Made by a program: the position numbers and the translations under genes. Positions 24,428 through 36,521 of a stretch of 64,000 nt of DNA are shown here, one piece after another. The notes under the pieces are model-generated. The model saw nothing but the letters and a program-made list of their open reading frames with translations. It ran no database searches and had not been told where the DNA came from. Each line of letters starts with the position of its first letter. Position 1 is the stretch's first letter. The DNA is from Chenopodium formosanum (taxonomy: Eukaryota; Streptophyta; Magnoliopsida; Caryophyllales; Amaranthaceae), in the NCBI GenBank assembly GCA_024500155.1, contig CM044858.1, forward strand, positions 30,274,786-30,338,785, given 5' to 3'.

Positions 24428-24731
24428 GGGAGTTTTTTCCCGAGTTATTAGAGAGCCACGTAGGATCCAATTTTCTTAGTGCGCCATGTAGAATTATAAA
24501 TCTTAGTAGTAGCCAATTAAATAAGAGATTATTAATTTCTTTTAGAATAAATAATTCAAATGCCACGTAAGCAAAATTGGCGAATGAGATTTTAAGTTTA
24601 AATTAATTAAATATTAAATATTATCTTTTAATATTAGGAATTTTATCTAAATATGTAACAAATTTTAGCTCATAAATAAAAATAAAAATAAAAAAATCAA
24701 ACAAACCGTGCATCGCACGGGCTTAATCTAG
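24350..24731 (+). mobile_element. Non-autonomous Helitron
   Basis: Starts TC after a host A (24349) and ends CTAG before a host T (24732). A hairpin CCGTGC-ATC-GCACGG (24706-24720) lies 7 bases before the terminal CTAG. All three are hallmarks of plant Helitrons. An (AT)n tract fills 24355-24422. Confidence 0.88.
24355..24422. repeat. (TA)n microsatellite within the Helitron 5' end
   Basis: About 34 uninterrupted TA units. Confidence 0.95.
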
Positions 24732-24836
24732 TTTAATATATTTGCAACAAAATAGTCAAATTCAAGAGTTTGGGGGCCCATTAGATTTTGGGCCCTGAGC
24801 AACAGCTCACCGTGCACACCATAAGGGTCGGCCATG

Positions 24837-25095
24837 TTACTTAAAGGGTTACTAGATGGGTAGGTTGGGGATTACTTAAGGGGTTACTAGATGGGTTACT
24901 TAAGTGGGGTTACTTGAAGAGGTTACTAGGGGTTACTTGGGGGGTTACTAGGTCGGGGGTTACTTAAGGGGTTACTAGATGGGTTACTCAAGTGGGGTTA
25001 CTTGAAGAAGTTACTAGGGGTTACTTGGGGGGTTACTTAGGAGGTTATTTAAGTGGGGTTACTGGAGGGGTTACTTAAGGAGTTACTAGAGGGGT
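24837..25095. repeat. GGGGTTACT minisatellite, main part
   Basis: About 25 short units of the type GGGGTTACTTAAG or GGGTTACTAGAT in tandem, with a higher-order near-duplicate (gggttacttaagtggggtta around 24892 and 24983). G-rich strand is plus. Confidence 0.85.
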
Positions 25096-25239
25096 GACGT
25101 GGCACCTTGCTGGCACTGTGCGGCTAGCCGCACAAAAAACGCGCTGTATCCAAAATAATTTGGGCTTGTGAGAAAATTAATAAATATCAAAAGCTTAGCC
25201 TCTCTACGATAATTTTTTGGTTCCGCCAGTATAATAGTT

Positions 25240-25434
25240 TATAACTAGAAGTGTTCCCTATATAGTGAAAAGGTTGAATTGTGAAATCCCGTAGAGGGTC
25301 AAGGTTTTAATTCCAGTTGGGCCTTGAAAGGTTTTTTCGTGAATCTCGTTGCGTGTTTTAAAGTTCCTTTAACCTTTCTAGAACTCACTACAATTCATTC
25401 ACCCCCCTCTTATAGTAGTTTGTCTAGACTAACA
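25240..25434 (+). mobile_element. Copia-type LTR 3' end (remnant)
   Basis: The sequence caattcattcacccccctct followed by gtctagactaaca resembles the 3' end of plant copia (Sirevirus-like) LTRs. The left end of the LTR was not identified. Confidence 0.35.
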
Positions 25435-25851
25435 TAGTATTTTATCATGTCAATTATGCGAATTTATATTTATTTATAGTTATTATTGTGGCATTGGAAA
25501 GAAATTATTCATTTTCAAAATTGACGTATGCACCACGTATATATAAGACTAGTAAATACTCAAAGAAGTGCATGAGCTTCCCTAGATAAATTTTGTATGT
25601 TTTCCAACTTTTATTGGCTTTTTAAATTGTTCATATACTTTATTTATTTATTTTTTTGAAGGGAATTGTTCATATACTTAATTGTTCATAAATATGAATT
25701 ATGTACATTTTGGCAGAGACCAAATATAATTCACAATAATGAGACCCCAAATTGGTACTGTTGCTATCTCTAATTCTCTATATACACTTTGAATCCACAC
25801 CTTTTTTTTTCCAAAGTTTTTGGATTAGGCTAATTATAATTTCTACAAGGA

Positions 25852-26713
25852 CTACAGGACAAAATTGTCAATCATGTGTTTTATAACATCAGCTCCAGAT
25901 GAATGCATCCAATAATGTTGCACCTGCAAAATATGATTACATGTTTACGTGAGAAACAATGATTAAACAAAACCATTTTTAAAATTTTCGAAAAAAATCT
26001 TCTAGGTACTCCATACACTATTTAAAAGAAAGACAATATAAAGCTTGCCTGAATTGAATTATGAGCAACGAACCGATGTTTACCACCACCAAATTTAACA
26101 TCAACTCTTTCCCAGCTAACGGCGGTTAGTCCCTTGATCATTTCTTCCATCATTTCTGCAAAGTCACCGAAAAGAATGTATATTAAGTAATGAAGCAGGA
26201 ATCTGCTTGAGTGCAAGTATTAATAAAATGATTGACTTGGTAACAAATGCTGAATATATTTGAACATAAAGCAACAAACCTCGAGTTCTTAATCTTTTCC
26301 ACCCATTCAATATGGACTCCATAGTAGAGGCTCGTTGATTGTAAGAAACTACACCTGTCTCCACATTTGCTATGTGCCGATACTTGTCATTTCTCAGGAT
26401 ATGTCGCCTCTGCAAGAAATAAAGGCTTGGTTAGAATGTAATAATTCAGAAACAATGACTAATAATTATTTGATGTATAGGACTTTCATGGATTGAAATT
26501 TTCAGTGTTAAAATCTTACCTTCGGGAGCTCATTTTCAAGCCGGATTGAAGATGTGCACCATCCAACAAGCTCTTTAGATATAGTTAAGGCCTTCAAAGG
26601 AATCAGTAGTTGTCTCACGACTATGATAATCACTGATGCTTAGACATTGATCCATTATGTCTAAAGTTTACATGCTTTTAAAGTACTTTTGAAAATAGTC
26701 CAAAGTCTTGTCA

Positions 26714-26750
<37 letters not shown>

Positions 26751-29700
26751 ATAATACAAACGCACTTTATTGGATCAAAGGAACAACTCAAAATTTCCTA
26801 TAAAATGGAGGGAGTACAACTTAAAAGAAGAATATCACATAAAAGATACTGTCAAAGCGCATATTTGCATAGGCAACACGGCGATTGAAAGATTTTAATG
26901 CAGAGCTGAGAGAACATTAAATTTATCAGTAAAAGTAACCAAGTCAATAACAGATGATAAAATTTACTATAGGTCTGAGAACAGAACGAAGAAAAAGAAT
27001 AGGAAGCTTTACATGAATGGAAGACCCTCACAATCATTTGCCATCCTAAGAAGAAGAGGGGGTTTTTCCTTATCTTTGTCGGTCAAAAACAGATGCCTTC
27101 CTGTTCTTCCAAGAAACCATGATGTTTGGCGTGCTATTAATTCTAATGTGCGGAAGCCAAAAAACATTGGAACCTGGAAATGGTGGTAAAACAGGTCATC
27201 CAAGAAGAACAATTCAAGGCATAATAATTTTAAGAATGAAATGATAATTATAAGCTTAAAAAGTTACTTAAAACTACAGGAATTCTTTTGGCAGCAACCA
27301 AAGATCTAAAGCTCAACAATTACAATGAATGTGACATTAAAATTACTCAAGACATATAGATATATAATACATACTTGGCCATTACAATGAATATCTAAAT
27401 GCCAAGCAGGACTGTTTTTAAGTAAAATTTCAAAACGCATAGCTAAGTTACACAAGAAATGGAGAGGGTAGAGATTAGAGATGTGAATCCTGATAGCAAA
27501 AATTGAGGCAAAAGGGAAAAATAAATTCAGACCGATTACCTGATTGTGTCCCCTTGAACCAAGATGAGGCGTTGCAAATGTTATAAAATTTACAGGCTCC
27601 AGACCAGCAATCTTACCAATATAATCTTGTTGTTGCAATACTTTTTCACTCCCATTGCTTCCAGTTACTCCATTTACTTTTAATAGTCTATTCAAATAGT
27701 TATCCCCATAAAGCAGGGCAATTGCATATCTTGCAATCATACCACCTAAAGAATGACCTATGAATGAAATTTTGCGTAGATGTGGATAGCGCTGTATGAC
27801 TGATATCACCTGAAATCAGCAGTGTCAAGAGGTCTTATTTCAGCACAAAACTGAAGTCCAACTTTTTGAGTAAAGAGCTTTAAGTTAGTCCACAATATGT
27901 TTATCGTGTAATGGCAGTTTGATGCGTATGCAAAATCAGGATAGTCATTATTGATTGCATATGCAAGGTAAAACAATTTTACCTCTCAACCAAGAAAGGG
28001 ATCATTATGTAAGAATAGGTTAAAAACACAAATGATCGACTCATTTGAAAAGCATCACCAACCTCATCTGCTAGTCGTTCACCCATCACATCAATTCCAT
28101 CAAATGTTAAGGTTGAAGTATTTCTTTCACTGCCTGTACATTAATTGCATATTTGCAAACAATAATGAGGACTAATCCATTAAAATTGAGAACTTCAAAG
28201 TTTAATTTAACTTATTAAAACTATATAAGAGCTTATTGTATTGGGACGACCTAAATAGAAGTAAGGGAATACAGGATATAATAGCATAAGATAAACTGTA
28301 AAATGGTGAGACAGATTGCAAAATGCATCAAACTAACTCCTAATAGAAGTTCGACATTCATTTCTTACAGTGAACTATAACTTCTTTGGGGTAAGCCCTC
28401 AGAAACTGCTTTGCAGCATATCTCCAATCCTCTGCACTGCATGGATCACATACAGGTATTTGAGTTAAGATCAAATTAAAAACCACATAAGATTAGAGAT
28501 TCAATAAGTTCCACACTGTTAAAAGAATCTCAAAAAGAGTGTACAATAGAAAGTAAAACATTAAAGGATACAGCATAAGTATAAGGCGGTATAACAATTT
28601 CATGATCACCAATCTCCCTCAATCATCACATACCTCAAATGCGCGAGAATGTCTAATTTTAGTTGTAAGCAATGTAAGTGATCGATGACACTTGTAACAG
28701 CATGCACAAAATTATGGAGTAATACTATAGAATTTAGATTTACTAGTAACACTCATACTTCACTCCATTATGACTGCATTGTTTTAATTTGGGAAAAGAT
28801 AAAATAAATTTTTTTTTGTGATTTGTCTATAAAACAAACATCCATGAGAGGGAAACATCTAACTAGTTCTCGATGATCAGCTTAGCATTAGATGAAAATT
28901 GAAGTATTGAAGTAATTGAACTAATAAACAACTCACCCAAATTCTATTTTTAGTAATATCAACTAATCTAAGTACTTGTTTACCTTTTTTATGCTGTTAA
29001 GGGTACCTCACCTATATAATTCTAAAACCTACTAAACTTTGACTAATCCAAATTCAAGCCGAAATGCATTGGCATACAAACGGAAGAAATCTCACTCAAC
29101 AAATGTTCCCGCTCAATTCCGAAACCTCTTGTTAAAATTCATTACCTACTAATCCAAACATGTGTTTGTACAATTTGTACTCCATCGCTCTAAAAAATTA
29201 CTACTCCCTCCGTCCCTTTTTGATAGTCCCTTATAGGTATTTTTCACGGGAATTAATAAACACAAATAAGAATAGTTAAAGTACATTGAAAAAGTAAAAT
29301 GACATTGGGTATGCAAAAAAGTATAGAGAGAAAGTAATAAAAGTACATGGGAAAGCAAAATTTTCATAGGAAAGTTAAATTTGCATAACTATTGTTGCAA
29401 ATTAGAGGGAATTTTAGTAAAAATTTAATATTAATGGTTGTTAGAAAAAACAAATGGGTGAACATTTTGGGACTGAAATTTGTATCAAAAGGAGACGGAG
29501 GTAGTAAAAAAAAAACACTCCCCTCTAAAAAAAAAAAAATTAAATAAAAATCTTATTCGGGGCCTGATTACATACCCTACTAAATCTAACAATAGATTGC
29601 ATTCGACATCAAATCACTACCATCCGCCATAACATATACAACTATCAACTCTAAAAATATCAGCAAACTACTGTTACATCTAAGTTAAAGATGTCGGTAG

Positions 29701-30158
29701 TAACTTAAAATATAATCCATCAAATGATCAAATACATCTGAACATTCCAAAATAGTACACATGATTATTAACTCCTAATCATAACAATCCTAAAATAGTA
29801 CACGTGATTATTAATTCCTAATCATAACAATAGTATCACATCTCAATCGAAAGTCATTAATAACATGAATTGAATACTTAACAAACAAAATACTGTGATT
29901 ATGAAATGGACCAACTAACCTGCCAATAATACCATTAACCATAACGATTAAATGAGTCGGAAGACGACGATCACGATCAAAATCATCAACAGTTGACAGT
30001 ATATCAATACTTCCATCATTCAGATTCTTCCTATCAACAGTTTTAGATTCATCATCCAATCTCAAACACCCAAATCTAGGCAAAGACATTGATTTCCTCT
30101 GTTTCTTCATGTTCATTCCCCTGTTTTTCACAACACTGGAATCTTCCCTTAGTTTCAT
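25852..30158 (-). CDS. Lipase-like alpha/beta hydrolase (DUF676, ROG1-type serine esterase)
   Basis: Ten exons assembled in full: 30158-29920, 28436-28369, 28133-28063, 27809-27540, 27173-27013, 26905-26850, 26572-26520, 26409-26280, 26155-26049 and 25923-25852 (1227 nt, 408 residues, stop TAG at 25852-25854). Every junction keeps phase. The fold is marked by LIVMVNGI (strand plus oxyanion loop, about residues 70-77), the nucleophile elbow FIGHSLGG (Ser146), and ITFATPHLGS. The C-terminal pair FVAHNSIQ (His381) and HYWMHSSGADVIKHMIDNF ends the protein. Known family members are putative lipases or serine esterases acting on lipids; the substrate is unknown. Nine introns are conventional except the last, whose donor is GC (CAG/GCAAGC at 26048). 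No signal peptide; the N-terminus is basic. A Stowaway MITE lies in intron 1. Confidence 0.9.
26717..26752. repeat. (TA)n(CA)n microsatellite in lipase intron 6
   Basis: Tandem TA followed by CA dinucleotides between the exons at 26850 and 26572. Confidence 0.9.
29204..29505. mobile_element. Stowaway-type MITE in lipase intron 1
   Basis: Ends (TA)CTCCCTCCGTCCCTTTTTGA and TCAAAAGGAGACGGAGG(TAGTA), about 300 bp. The inverted ends also share a GATAGTCCC/GGGACT motif. Confidence 0.8.
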
Positions 30159-30877
30159 TGTATATTCAACATCAATAATTTATATTTAACCAATGATTTA
30201 AAGGGTGGGAGTAAATGTAAGAAGAAAAGATATTGACTTTTAAAGGAGCAGGGAAGAAACAGAGAATGTGGAAAGTGGACCCACATTAGGATAATAGTAG
30301 ATTAATTAATAAAATATTATAGACTAAGTCCAGAAATAGAGGAAGAGGAAAGTTGCTTGTGATTTGACGAATGAATAGAAAATGTAAGAAGTAGGAAAAC
30401 AAAGCAGTGGAAAATAGAAAATGGTGTTGTATTTTCAACTGTCGGGATTCTAGAAAAGCAGAGTCGTGAGTCATGACACGCAACTTTTTTTTGGCGGTTT
30501 TTGTCAAAGCTGTTAGAGTTGGACCGTTAGCCGGTGGCCGTGCTTCCCATTTTCGTTACTAATATTTTTAATTTTTTTATAATGGCAGCAAAATATTTCA
30601 GAAAGCTCATAAATGAAATTAACTAGTCTAGTTTTGTGCTCTAGTGACAGTTCAAGTTGTTCATAGAATTTAGGTGATTAATAATTTGTCTTGAATTTTT
30701 TTAACTCGTAGTTAATTTGCTTGAATGTTAAATTTTGGGAAAACTTTGTCAACAATAAATAAATCTTTGAGTGGTTACCTCAAAATAAGTTAACTTTTCG
30801 ATTAACATAAAATAAGTCTGTTTATAAGATGATTTCTCAAAATTTATTAGTCAAAATTTCTTAAAATAAGTTGTTAA
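30159..30877. other. Promoter and 5' flank of the lipase gene
   Basis: Nothing coding. Bases 30159-30390 are duplicated, together with the start of exon 1, at 34739-34935 and 40619-40690. Confidence 0.6.
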
Positions 30878-31112
30878 GGGCTTGCTTGACATCATTTTTA
30901 GTTTTTATTTTTCTACTTTTTGAAAACTAAAAACCAAAAATTAAAAAACAAGAAAAAAGTGTTTCCACTTTTCTATTATCAGTTTTCAAAATTATCATGA
31001 TTTTAATAAGTTTAAATAAATTCTGATTAGTTATGTGACATATATCACATACTTTTTTTTTTTAAAAAAAAAAGCCAAAAAACGGAAAACCACAACAATA
31101 TCAAACGAACCC
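30878..31112. mobile_element. Harbinger-like MITE
   Basis: Ends GGGCTTGCTTGACAT and ATATCAAACGAACCC are imperfect inverted repeats. TAA lies on both sides (30875-30877 and 31113-31115). Confidence 0.6.
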
Positions 31113-31451
31113 TAAAGTAAAATATATAACACGTGTCATTATGAGGTTGATCTTTTTTTTTAAAAAAAATTATTCAAGATTTATTTTTTGATTAATTATA
31201 ATAAAAAAAACTTTTATTTCAATTAACAATCAAATATTACGAAGTATATCAAATAAACTAAAAAAATCCTAGCCAGCCCCACCCCCACCCACTCAGCTCC
31301 CCTCCCCCTGCGGTCGGCAACCACCTACCTCCTACGACATCGATAACCCTACCCCGTCCCTTTCCCCCACCCACAACACCCCACCCCTCCCCTTTCCCTA
31401 TTCATGCTTCCCTTATCCCCGACACCCTTTCCCCTTATCGGAAACGCCCTT
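31113..31451. other. C-rich non-coding stretch
   Basis: aacacgtgtcattatg near 31128 followed by a CCCCACCC-rich block resembles one arm and core of the MULE MITE family, but no partner arm was found. Confidence 0.3.
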
Positions 31452-34090
31452 TGTAATACCCCAATAATTCTCCCTTTTTCAGATCACTTAGTTTAATTAA
31501 AATAGTGGAGAACCATTGTCATGTTACCGCCACGTGTTAAAACATTAAGGCTTTATCAAAGTATCGCAACGGAACACCAAACATAAGTCTTTAAAAATAA
31601 CATAGTTTAGAAAACGAATAAGTCAAAGCTTACAAATTGGAACCATTTAAGGCCCTTATTTAAAACCAAACCAATAATCAAAATTTAAAACATAAAGGAA
31701 ATAGAAAAGCATAAATAAGTTCAACACAAGAATCAAATACTCTCAATCACACCAATTCCTTGACAATACGTTTGTCAAATCCCGAACTTCACATCATCAA
31801 GCTAACCTGTGCGATATTACTCCCCAATAATACACGTGTAATAATTGGATCATCACAAGGTCATTGAAAGGCGAAGGTCATGACCAAAAGAAAACACACA
31901 CAAAAGCACGCAATCAGCAAAGCTGAGTACATACAAGCTGCAACGCACAAAACCTAGCATGTTCAACTAATTAAAGTAAATAAACATACAATACGAATTC
32001 ATTAATCAAGACTCCACACTTAAACAATTCAATTGACTCAACATACATTCTGACCAATTCCAAACACTTGACACTTTATATTTAATTGATTAATTTAATT
32101 TCGAGTAAGCAATAGACGAGGTTGTCCAATCCACCAAATCATTTTGGTCCCAAATGACCATTTAAAATAAAAGTTTAGCGCAATGCAAGAATGGGCGCGA
32201 CTCCATTCTCACAAAGTTAGTCTATGATCCCATCTAACTTTCATAATAAAATAAAAATGCAAATACCAAAAGAAAAGAGGACATGTTGATCAAACAAGCC
32301 TCGAAAAGCCACGGGCTACCACCATGTACCCCAACCCATAATTGTCAATACTCTAGAAGTGCACGCTTTACAGAGTTTTATTGCTCATCCATGTTTCACT
32401 TTACATGATTACAAATCTAATTAATAGTCGACTCATTCAAGAAGACTACTATACATACTTTTGATCTTATTTAGGACAATGGTGATCACATCACAGTGAC
32501 ATTTAATTCCATTAAACTTTCAAATTGTCCAAAATTGTTGAACATAGTCACCCACTTAGCTATTCGGCTTAATCCACCTTAACTCAACATACTAACAAGT
32601 CATGATTGAGGGCCTGCTCATCTCTTACGTTGAAATTTAGTTCAGTTCAGCTCAGTTCAGTTCAACTCCTAATTTCCTTCTCTTATAAAATATTCATTTC
32701 AGTTCAGTTCAGTTCAGTTTAATTCAGTTCAGTTTAGTTCAATCAATGAGAACATGCCTTGAGTAATAAATAAAATAATAATAACCTTGTGGAATAATTA
32801 ATAAATTCATTCCACTCAAACCATATAATTCTAATCCTTCAATATTCAAAATATGGTTTATAAACCAATCTAATAAAAACATGTTTGTATCAACATTCCA
32901 TACAAACAATTAATCCAATATAATTAGACATGCTTGCATCCATAATTCCATACAAACATAACAAATTCACCAAAACATGTCTCATAAATATAAGTATATG
33001 AATTAATTAAATGTATAACCAAATAATTTCCATCCAACTGTTCTCTAATCATGAAACTAAGTTCTTTCTTTTTGGTACCTAAACATGATACTACTTACAA
33101 CGAAGTAGACATGTATGTACCTCGTGTAAACAATCCTTTATGCCACTTTTAATCAACTAAAAGTCTCCTAGGAAATAATCATCTCCTAGAAAACAACCAA
33201 TAATCACAAATTAATGCTTAAACAAATTTCCAGCAATATAACTTTGATTAAAACTTCTTAAAACTTCATTAAAAACATGTTTTTAGCTTAATTAAACAAT
33301 AGAAATCCAATAGGAACAAAAGCCCCAAATTAATTAGTCATAAGAACCCTAAAATTACAATGTCAATAAATTAAAACCCTAGGTTTTAGAATTCGTAAAA
33401 TCTGAAAATTATAACAATTATAATCAAATATTATTAGTTTAAACATCAAAAACATGATTTTGATACGAAAAATATAATCTTTATACTACAAAATCAAAAC
33501 CCAAAACAATTGAATTAACATTAAGCAAAATAATGAAACAAAGGAGGAAGGAGGAGAGGAAGGCCAGGTGGCTGGGCTGGTGGTCGGCTGGTTGGAGCTT
33601 CGCCGGCGAGCAGGGGTTCGGCGGCGCTGGAATCCGGCGAGGTGGGTGGGCGGCAGCGGTGAGTACTAACTCACGTAGGAAGGAGGGAAAAAAAAAGAAA
33701 GAAAAAGAAAGAAAAAATAAAAGGAAAGGAAAAGGAAAAGAAAAATAAAAGAAATAAAATAAAGGAGAAAGAAAATTAGACTAACCTCTTGTGTGGGGAA
33801 AATTTTGGAGATGTATGGGGTATTTATAGGAGAGAGAATTTTAGGGAATGTAGGAATATTGGGCCTCATGCAAATTATGGGCCAATTAAATAAATGAAAT
33901 GGATTAGGCTTAATTTGTATTGACATAAATTGTAGGATATAGATTCATAGAATATTTTGTGCTAAAATCATATTCGACCCAAATTGATAAATTTGAGATT
34001 ATAGAAATTAAATTATGGAAAAATACAAATAAATATTATAAATAAAATAAAATTTAATTTATATAATATTTAAAAATACGGGGAATTACA
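31452..34090 (-). mobile_element. Candidate solo LTR, about 2.6 kb
   Basis: Inverted ends TGTAATACCCC at 31452 and GGGGAATTACA at 34080-34090 give the TG...CA borders of an LTR. On the minus strand a TATAAATA box (33828-33821) is followed by a leader-like stretch. There is no internal coding region and I could not find a matching 5-bp duplication, so the call is tentative. A MITE lies inside at 32609-32762. The plus-strand frame at 33533-33748 is low complexity and not called. Confidence 0.45.
32609..32762. mobile_element. Tourist-like MITE, TTCAGTTCAG type
   Basis: Ends GAGGGCCTGCTCAT and ATGAGAACATGCCTTGAG with TTCAGTTCAG-like interior; borders are approximate. Confidence 0.55.
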
Positions 34091-34096
34091 CTCTCC

Positions 34097-34320
34097 CACC
34101 GTGAATTCCCGTCCCCCACCCAGAAACGCGTTTAGGGTGGTTTCGGGGGTTGGGTATTGGGTTTGGGAGTAGCGTTTCATGTTGGCGTATGATGTGTTTT
34201 GAAAATTATTAGATATTTACTAAAAAGTTAAAACTGCTAATTTAAATTAGAATCATATGAGATTTAAAAGTTATCCCAAAAACGTTAAGTTACTCTAAAT
34301 TAGCTAAAAAAAGAAGAAAC
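34097..34320 (+). repeat. Direct repeat X, copy 1
   Basis: From cccgtcccccacccag through gttatcccaaaaacgttaag and tctaaattagct. A second copy in the same orientation lies at 40716-40935 beyond the LINE. Confidence 0.65.
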
Positions 34321-34429
34321 ATGTGCGATGCACGATTTGTTTAAATTTTTTAAAACAATTTAAAAACTTTATAAAAATGTAACTCAAATCACCGTGCTTA
34401 GTAAGGCCCTATAATTTCAAATAGTCTTA

Positions 34430-34621
34430 TGGCTTGTTCTCATACGATTATTTTCATTTTAGCTTAGTTCAGTTCAATACAGCTCTAATTAGTTTAGTTT
34501 AGTTCAGTTCAGCTCTTATCTTAATTTCCTTCTCTCATAAAATATTCAGTTTAGTTAAATTTAGCTCTAATAAGTTCAGTTCAGTTCAGTTGAGGTCAAT
34601 TCAGTCAATTAGAACAGGCCC
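34430..34621. mobile_element. Tourist-like MITE, TTCAGTTCAG type
   Basis: Ends TGGCTTGTTCTCAT and ATTAGAACAGGCCC with TTA on both sides (34427-34429 and 34622-34624). Interior TTAGTTCAGTTCAG-like. Confidence 0.7.
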
Positions 34622-34738
34622 TTAGATTCATCATCCAATCTCAAACACCCAAATTCTAGGCAAAGAAATTGATTTCCTTTGTTTCTTCATGTTCATTCCC
34701 CTGTTTTTCACAACACTGGAAACTTCCCTTAGTTTCAT
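34622..34738 (-). pseudogene. Duplicated 5' end of the lipase gene (exon 1 fragment)
   Basis: The minus strand matches lipase exon 1 from its ATG (here 34738-34736) for about 38 codons, and its upstream region continues to 34935. An extra T (aaattctagg versus aaatctagg in the gene) shifts the frame. The rest of the gene is absent. The upstream part is split by the LINE and resumes at 40619-40690. Confidence 0.85.
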
Positions 34739-34915
34739 TGTATATTCAACATCAATAACTTATATTTAACTAATAATTTTAAGGGTGGGAGTAAATGTAA
34801 GAAGAAAATATATTGACTTTTAAAGAGGAGGGCAAAAATAGAGAATTTGGAAAGTGGGACCCACATTAGGATAAATGTAGATTAAATAATAATAATAATT
34901 AATTAAGACTAAGTC

Positions 34916-34935
34916 CAGAAAAGAGGAAGAGGAAA
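34916..34935. repeat. Left target-site duplication of the LINE
   Basis: cagaaaagaggaagaggaaa; the partner at 40619-40639 is cagaaatagaggaagaggaaa, with one extra base. The original, uninterrupted site is in the lipase promoter near 30330. Confidence 0.8.
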
Positions 34936-35156
34936 ATTAAAAAAAATAAAAAGCCTGATATTAAGAGATTTTAAGATTCATACAAAATTATAAAAAATTC
35001 TTCCCCGAGTTCCCTCTAGGCCGCGCCTTGGGAGGGTTGTGTTCTAGCGTTTTGGCTACGTTTTTCCTTGTTTTCGAGGCTTTTCTCGATCGTCGATCGA
35101 GGTTTTTGCTCTGGTTTTGTGCGTTTCTCGTGCTCTTGATTACTGTTACTGCTATT

Positions 35157-36521
35157 ATGACGAATTCTAATCGGTCCTTAACGATTTTGGAGAATGAGAA
35201 TGATGAAGGTGGCTCCAGGGATCTGTCGAAGAAGGTTAACCCTGATGAAGCGATTGATTGGGATGAAACTGGAGAAGATGACGAGGAGGCTCGAATTGAA
35301 CTAGCTTTGGTAGGTAAAATCTGGACTGTTCGTCATGCCAATGCTTTTATAAATACAATAAAATCAGTATGGAACCCTAAACATGGTGTCGATATTTCGA
35401 ATATTGGGGATAATCGATTTTTGTTTCAATTTTATCATTGGAGGGATAAGCAGCTAGTGCTAGATGAGCAACCATGGCACTTCGATAAGCATGCTCTAAT
35501 TCTTGGAGATACCATTGACTCTGTGAAACCCTCTGACATTGACCTTTCTTATTTGCCCATGTGGATTAGAGTCTACAATCTTCCTTTGAAGGGGAGATTA
35601 AATCTTGCTAATATTGAAAAGATTGGCAATAAACTGGGAGTTTTTGTGAAACTGGATGCAGCTGCTCAAGTTGGAATTGATAAATCTATAAGGCTTCGTG
35701 TGATGGTGGATGTACGAAAACCCCTGTTCAGACATGTGAGACTTCAATTGAGGGGGGGGGGGATTGAAGAGGAGTTTGAGGTGAAATACGAAAGACCCCC
35801 TCTCTTTTGCTTTTCTTGTGGGATGATGGGTCACGGACTTAAAGACTGCGAAGAACATCAAGACTCAGTTGAGTCGAACCTCCCTTTGAAACTGGATGAA
35901 AGCGTCCCCGTGGAAGTACAATGTGGGCTCTATGGAGAGTAAGGAGTCGAAGGGGGGGGGGTATGTGCAAGAACCTTATTTGTTACGAAACCGAAACTCA
36001 TAGAAGCAAAGAAGACTGGTGACTCTATGCAATTTAAGGAGGTAATGGACAAATTGGAAGAAGTAGGTTTGGATAGTACGAATGAGGAAAGAGAGGTTTA
36101 TGACAAGGTGGGGGAGGGAATTAGTAGAACGGAGTTGGTGGGGGAGGAAGATTTATCGAGTGGGTTGAATGATGGTGGGGTTGTCTCTAATATGGGTTGG
36201 GTTGGGGATGTTCAAGTCAATGCCGGGGTTGCTGCAGGGGCTGTCTTGGGGCAGCAGCTCACGGGGTTTAATATAGGGAAGGGGGATGGTGGGAGTAAGC
36301 CAGGTGGTAGGGGAGGGAAGAAAAAGATGAAAGAAAAAGGGGGTCGTGGGGGAAGTGGAATGGAGATTGACAGGGACATGGTGCTTGGGAAAAGGAACAG
36401 GGAGCTTATTTTTGGAGTGGGAGAGGGTGAGCCGATGAGTAAAAAGGTGGAGGTTGATATTAATTCTGATGGATGGCGAATGGTGGAGACTGTCGATGAA
36501 CAGTCCCGCCAAGCTCAATGA
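35157..36521 (+). pseudogene. LINE ORF1: nucleic-acid-binding protein (DUF4283 plus CCHC zinc knuckle) with one in-frame stop
   Basis: The ATG at 35157 (MTNSNRS) is preferred over 35028 because the earlier stretch is hydrophobic and atypical. An acidic segment is followed by the DUF4283-like fold (LVGKIWTVRHANAFINTIKS, FLFQFYHW, LPMWIRVYNLP) and the knuckle CFSCGMMGHGLKDC. A TAA at 35940-35942 interrupts the frame. The same frame stays open to a TGA at 36519-36521, with a Gly/Lys/Arg-rich tail. Two ten-base G tracts (about 35752 and 35953) flag possible sequencing error. The known role of such proteins is to coat the LINE RNA in the retrotransposition particle. Confidence 0.75.

Larger units (their letters stand above)
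24014..24836. mobile_element. hAT-type non-autonomous element carrying a Helitron
   Basis: Flanked by a perfect 8-bp duplication TTACTTAA (24006-24013 and 24837-24844). The ends are imperfect inverted repeats, CAGGGTCGTCC versus GGTCGGCCATG. A 382-bp Helitron (24350-24731) sits inside, so the hAT itself is about 441 bp. No transposase. Confidence 0.82.

Noticed and set aside
31452..34090. Complete LTR retrotransposon
   Set aside because: No second LTR, no gag or pol sequence and no matching 5-bp duplication; kept only as a tentative solo LTR.
34310..34342. Second Helitron terminus suggested by gtgcgatgcac
   Set aside because: The hairpin is short, and no CTAG or TC end is found at the right distance on either strand.
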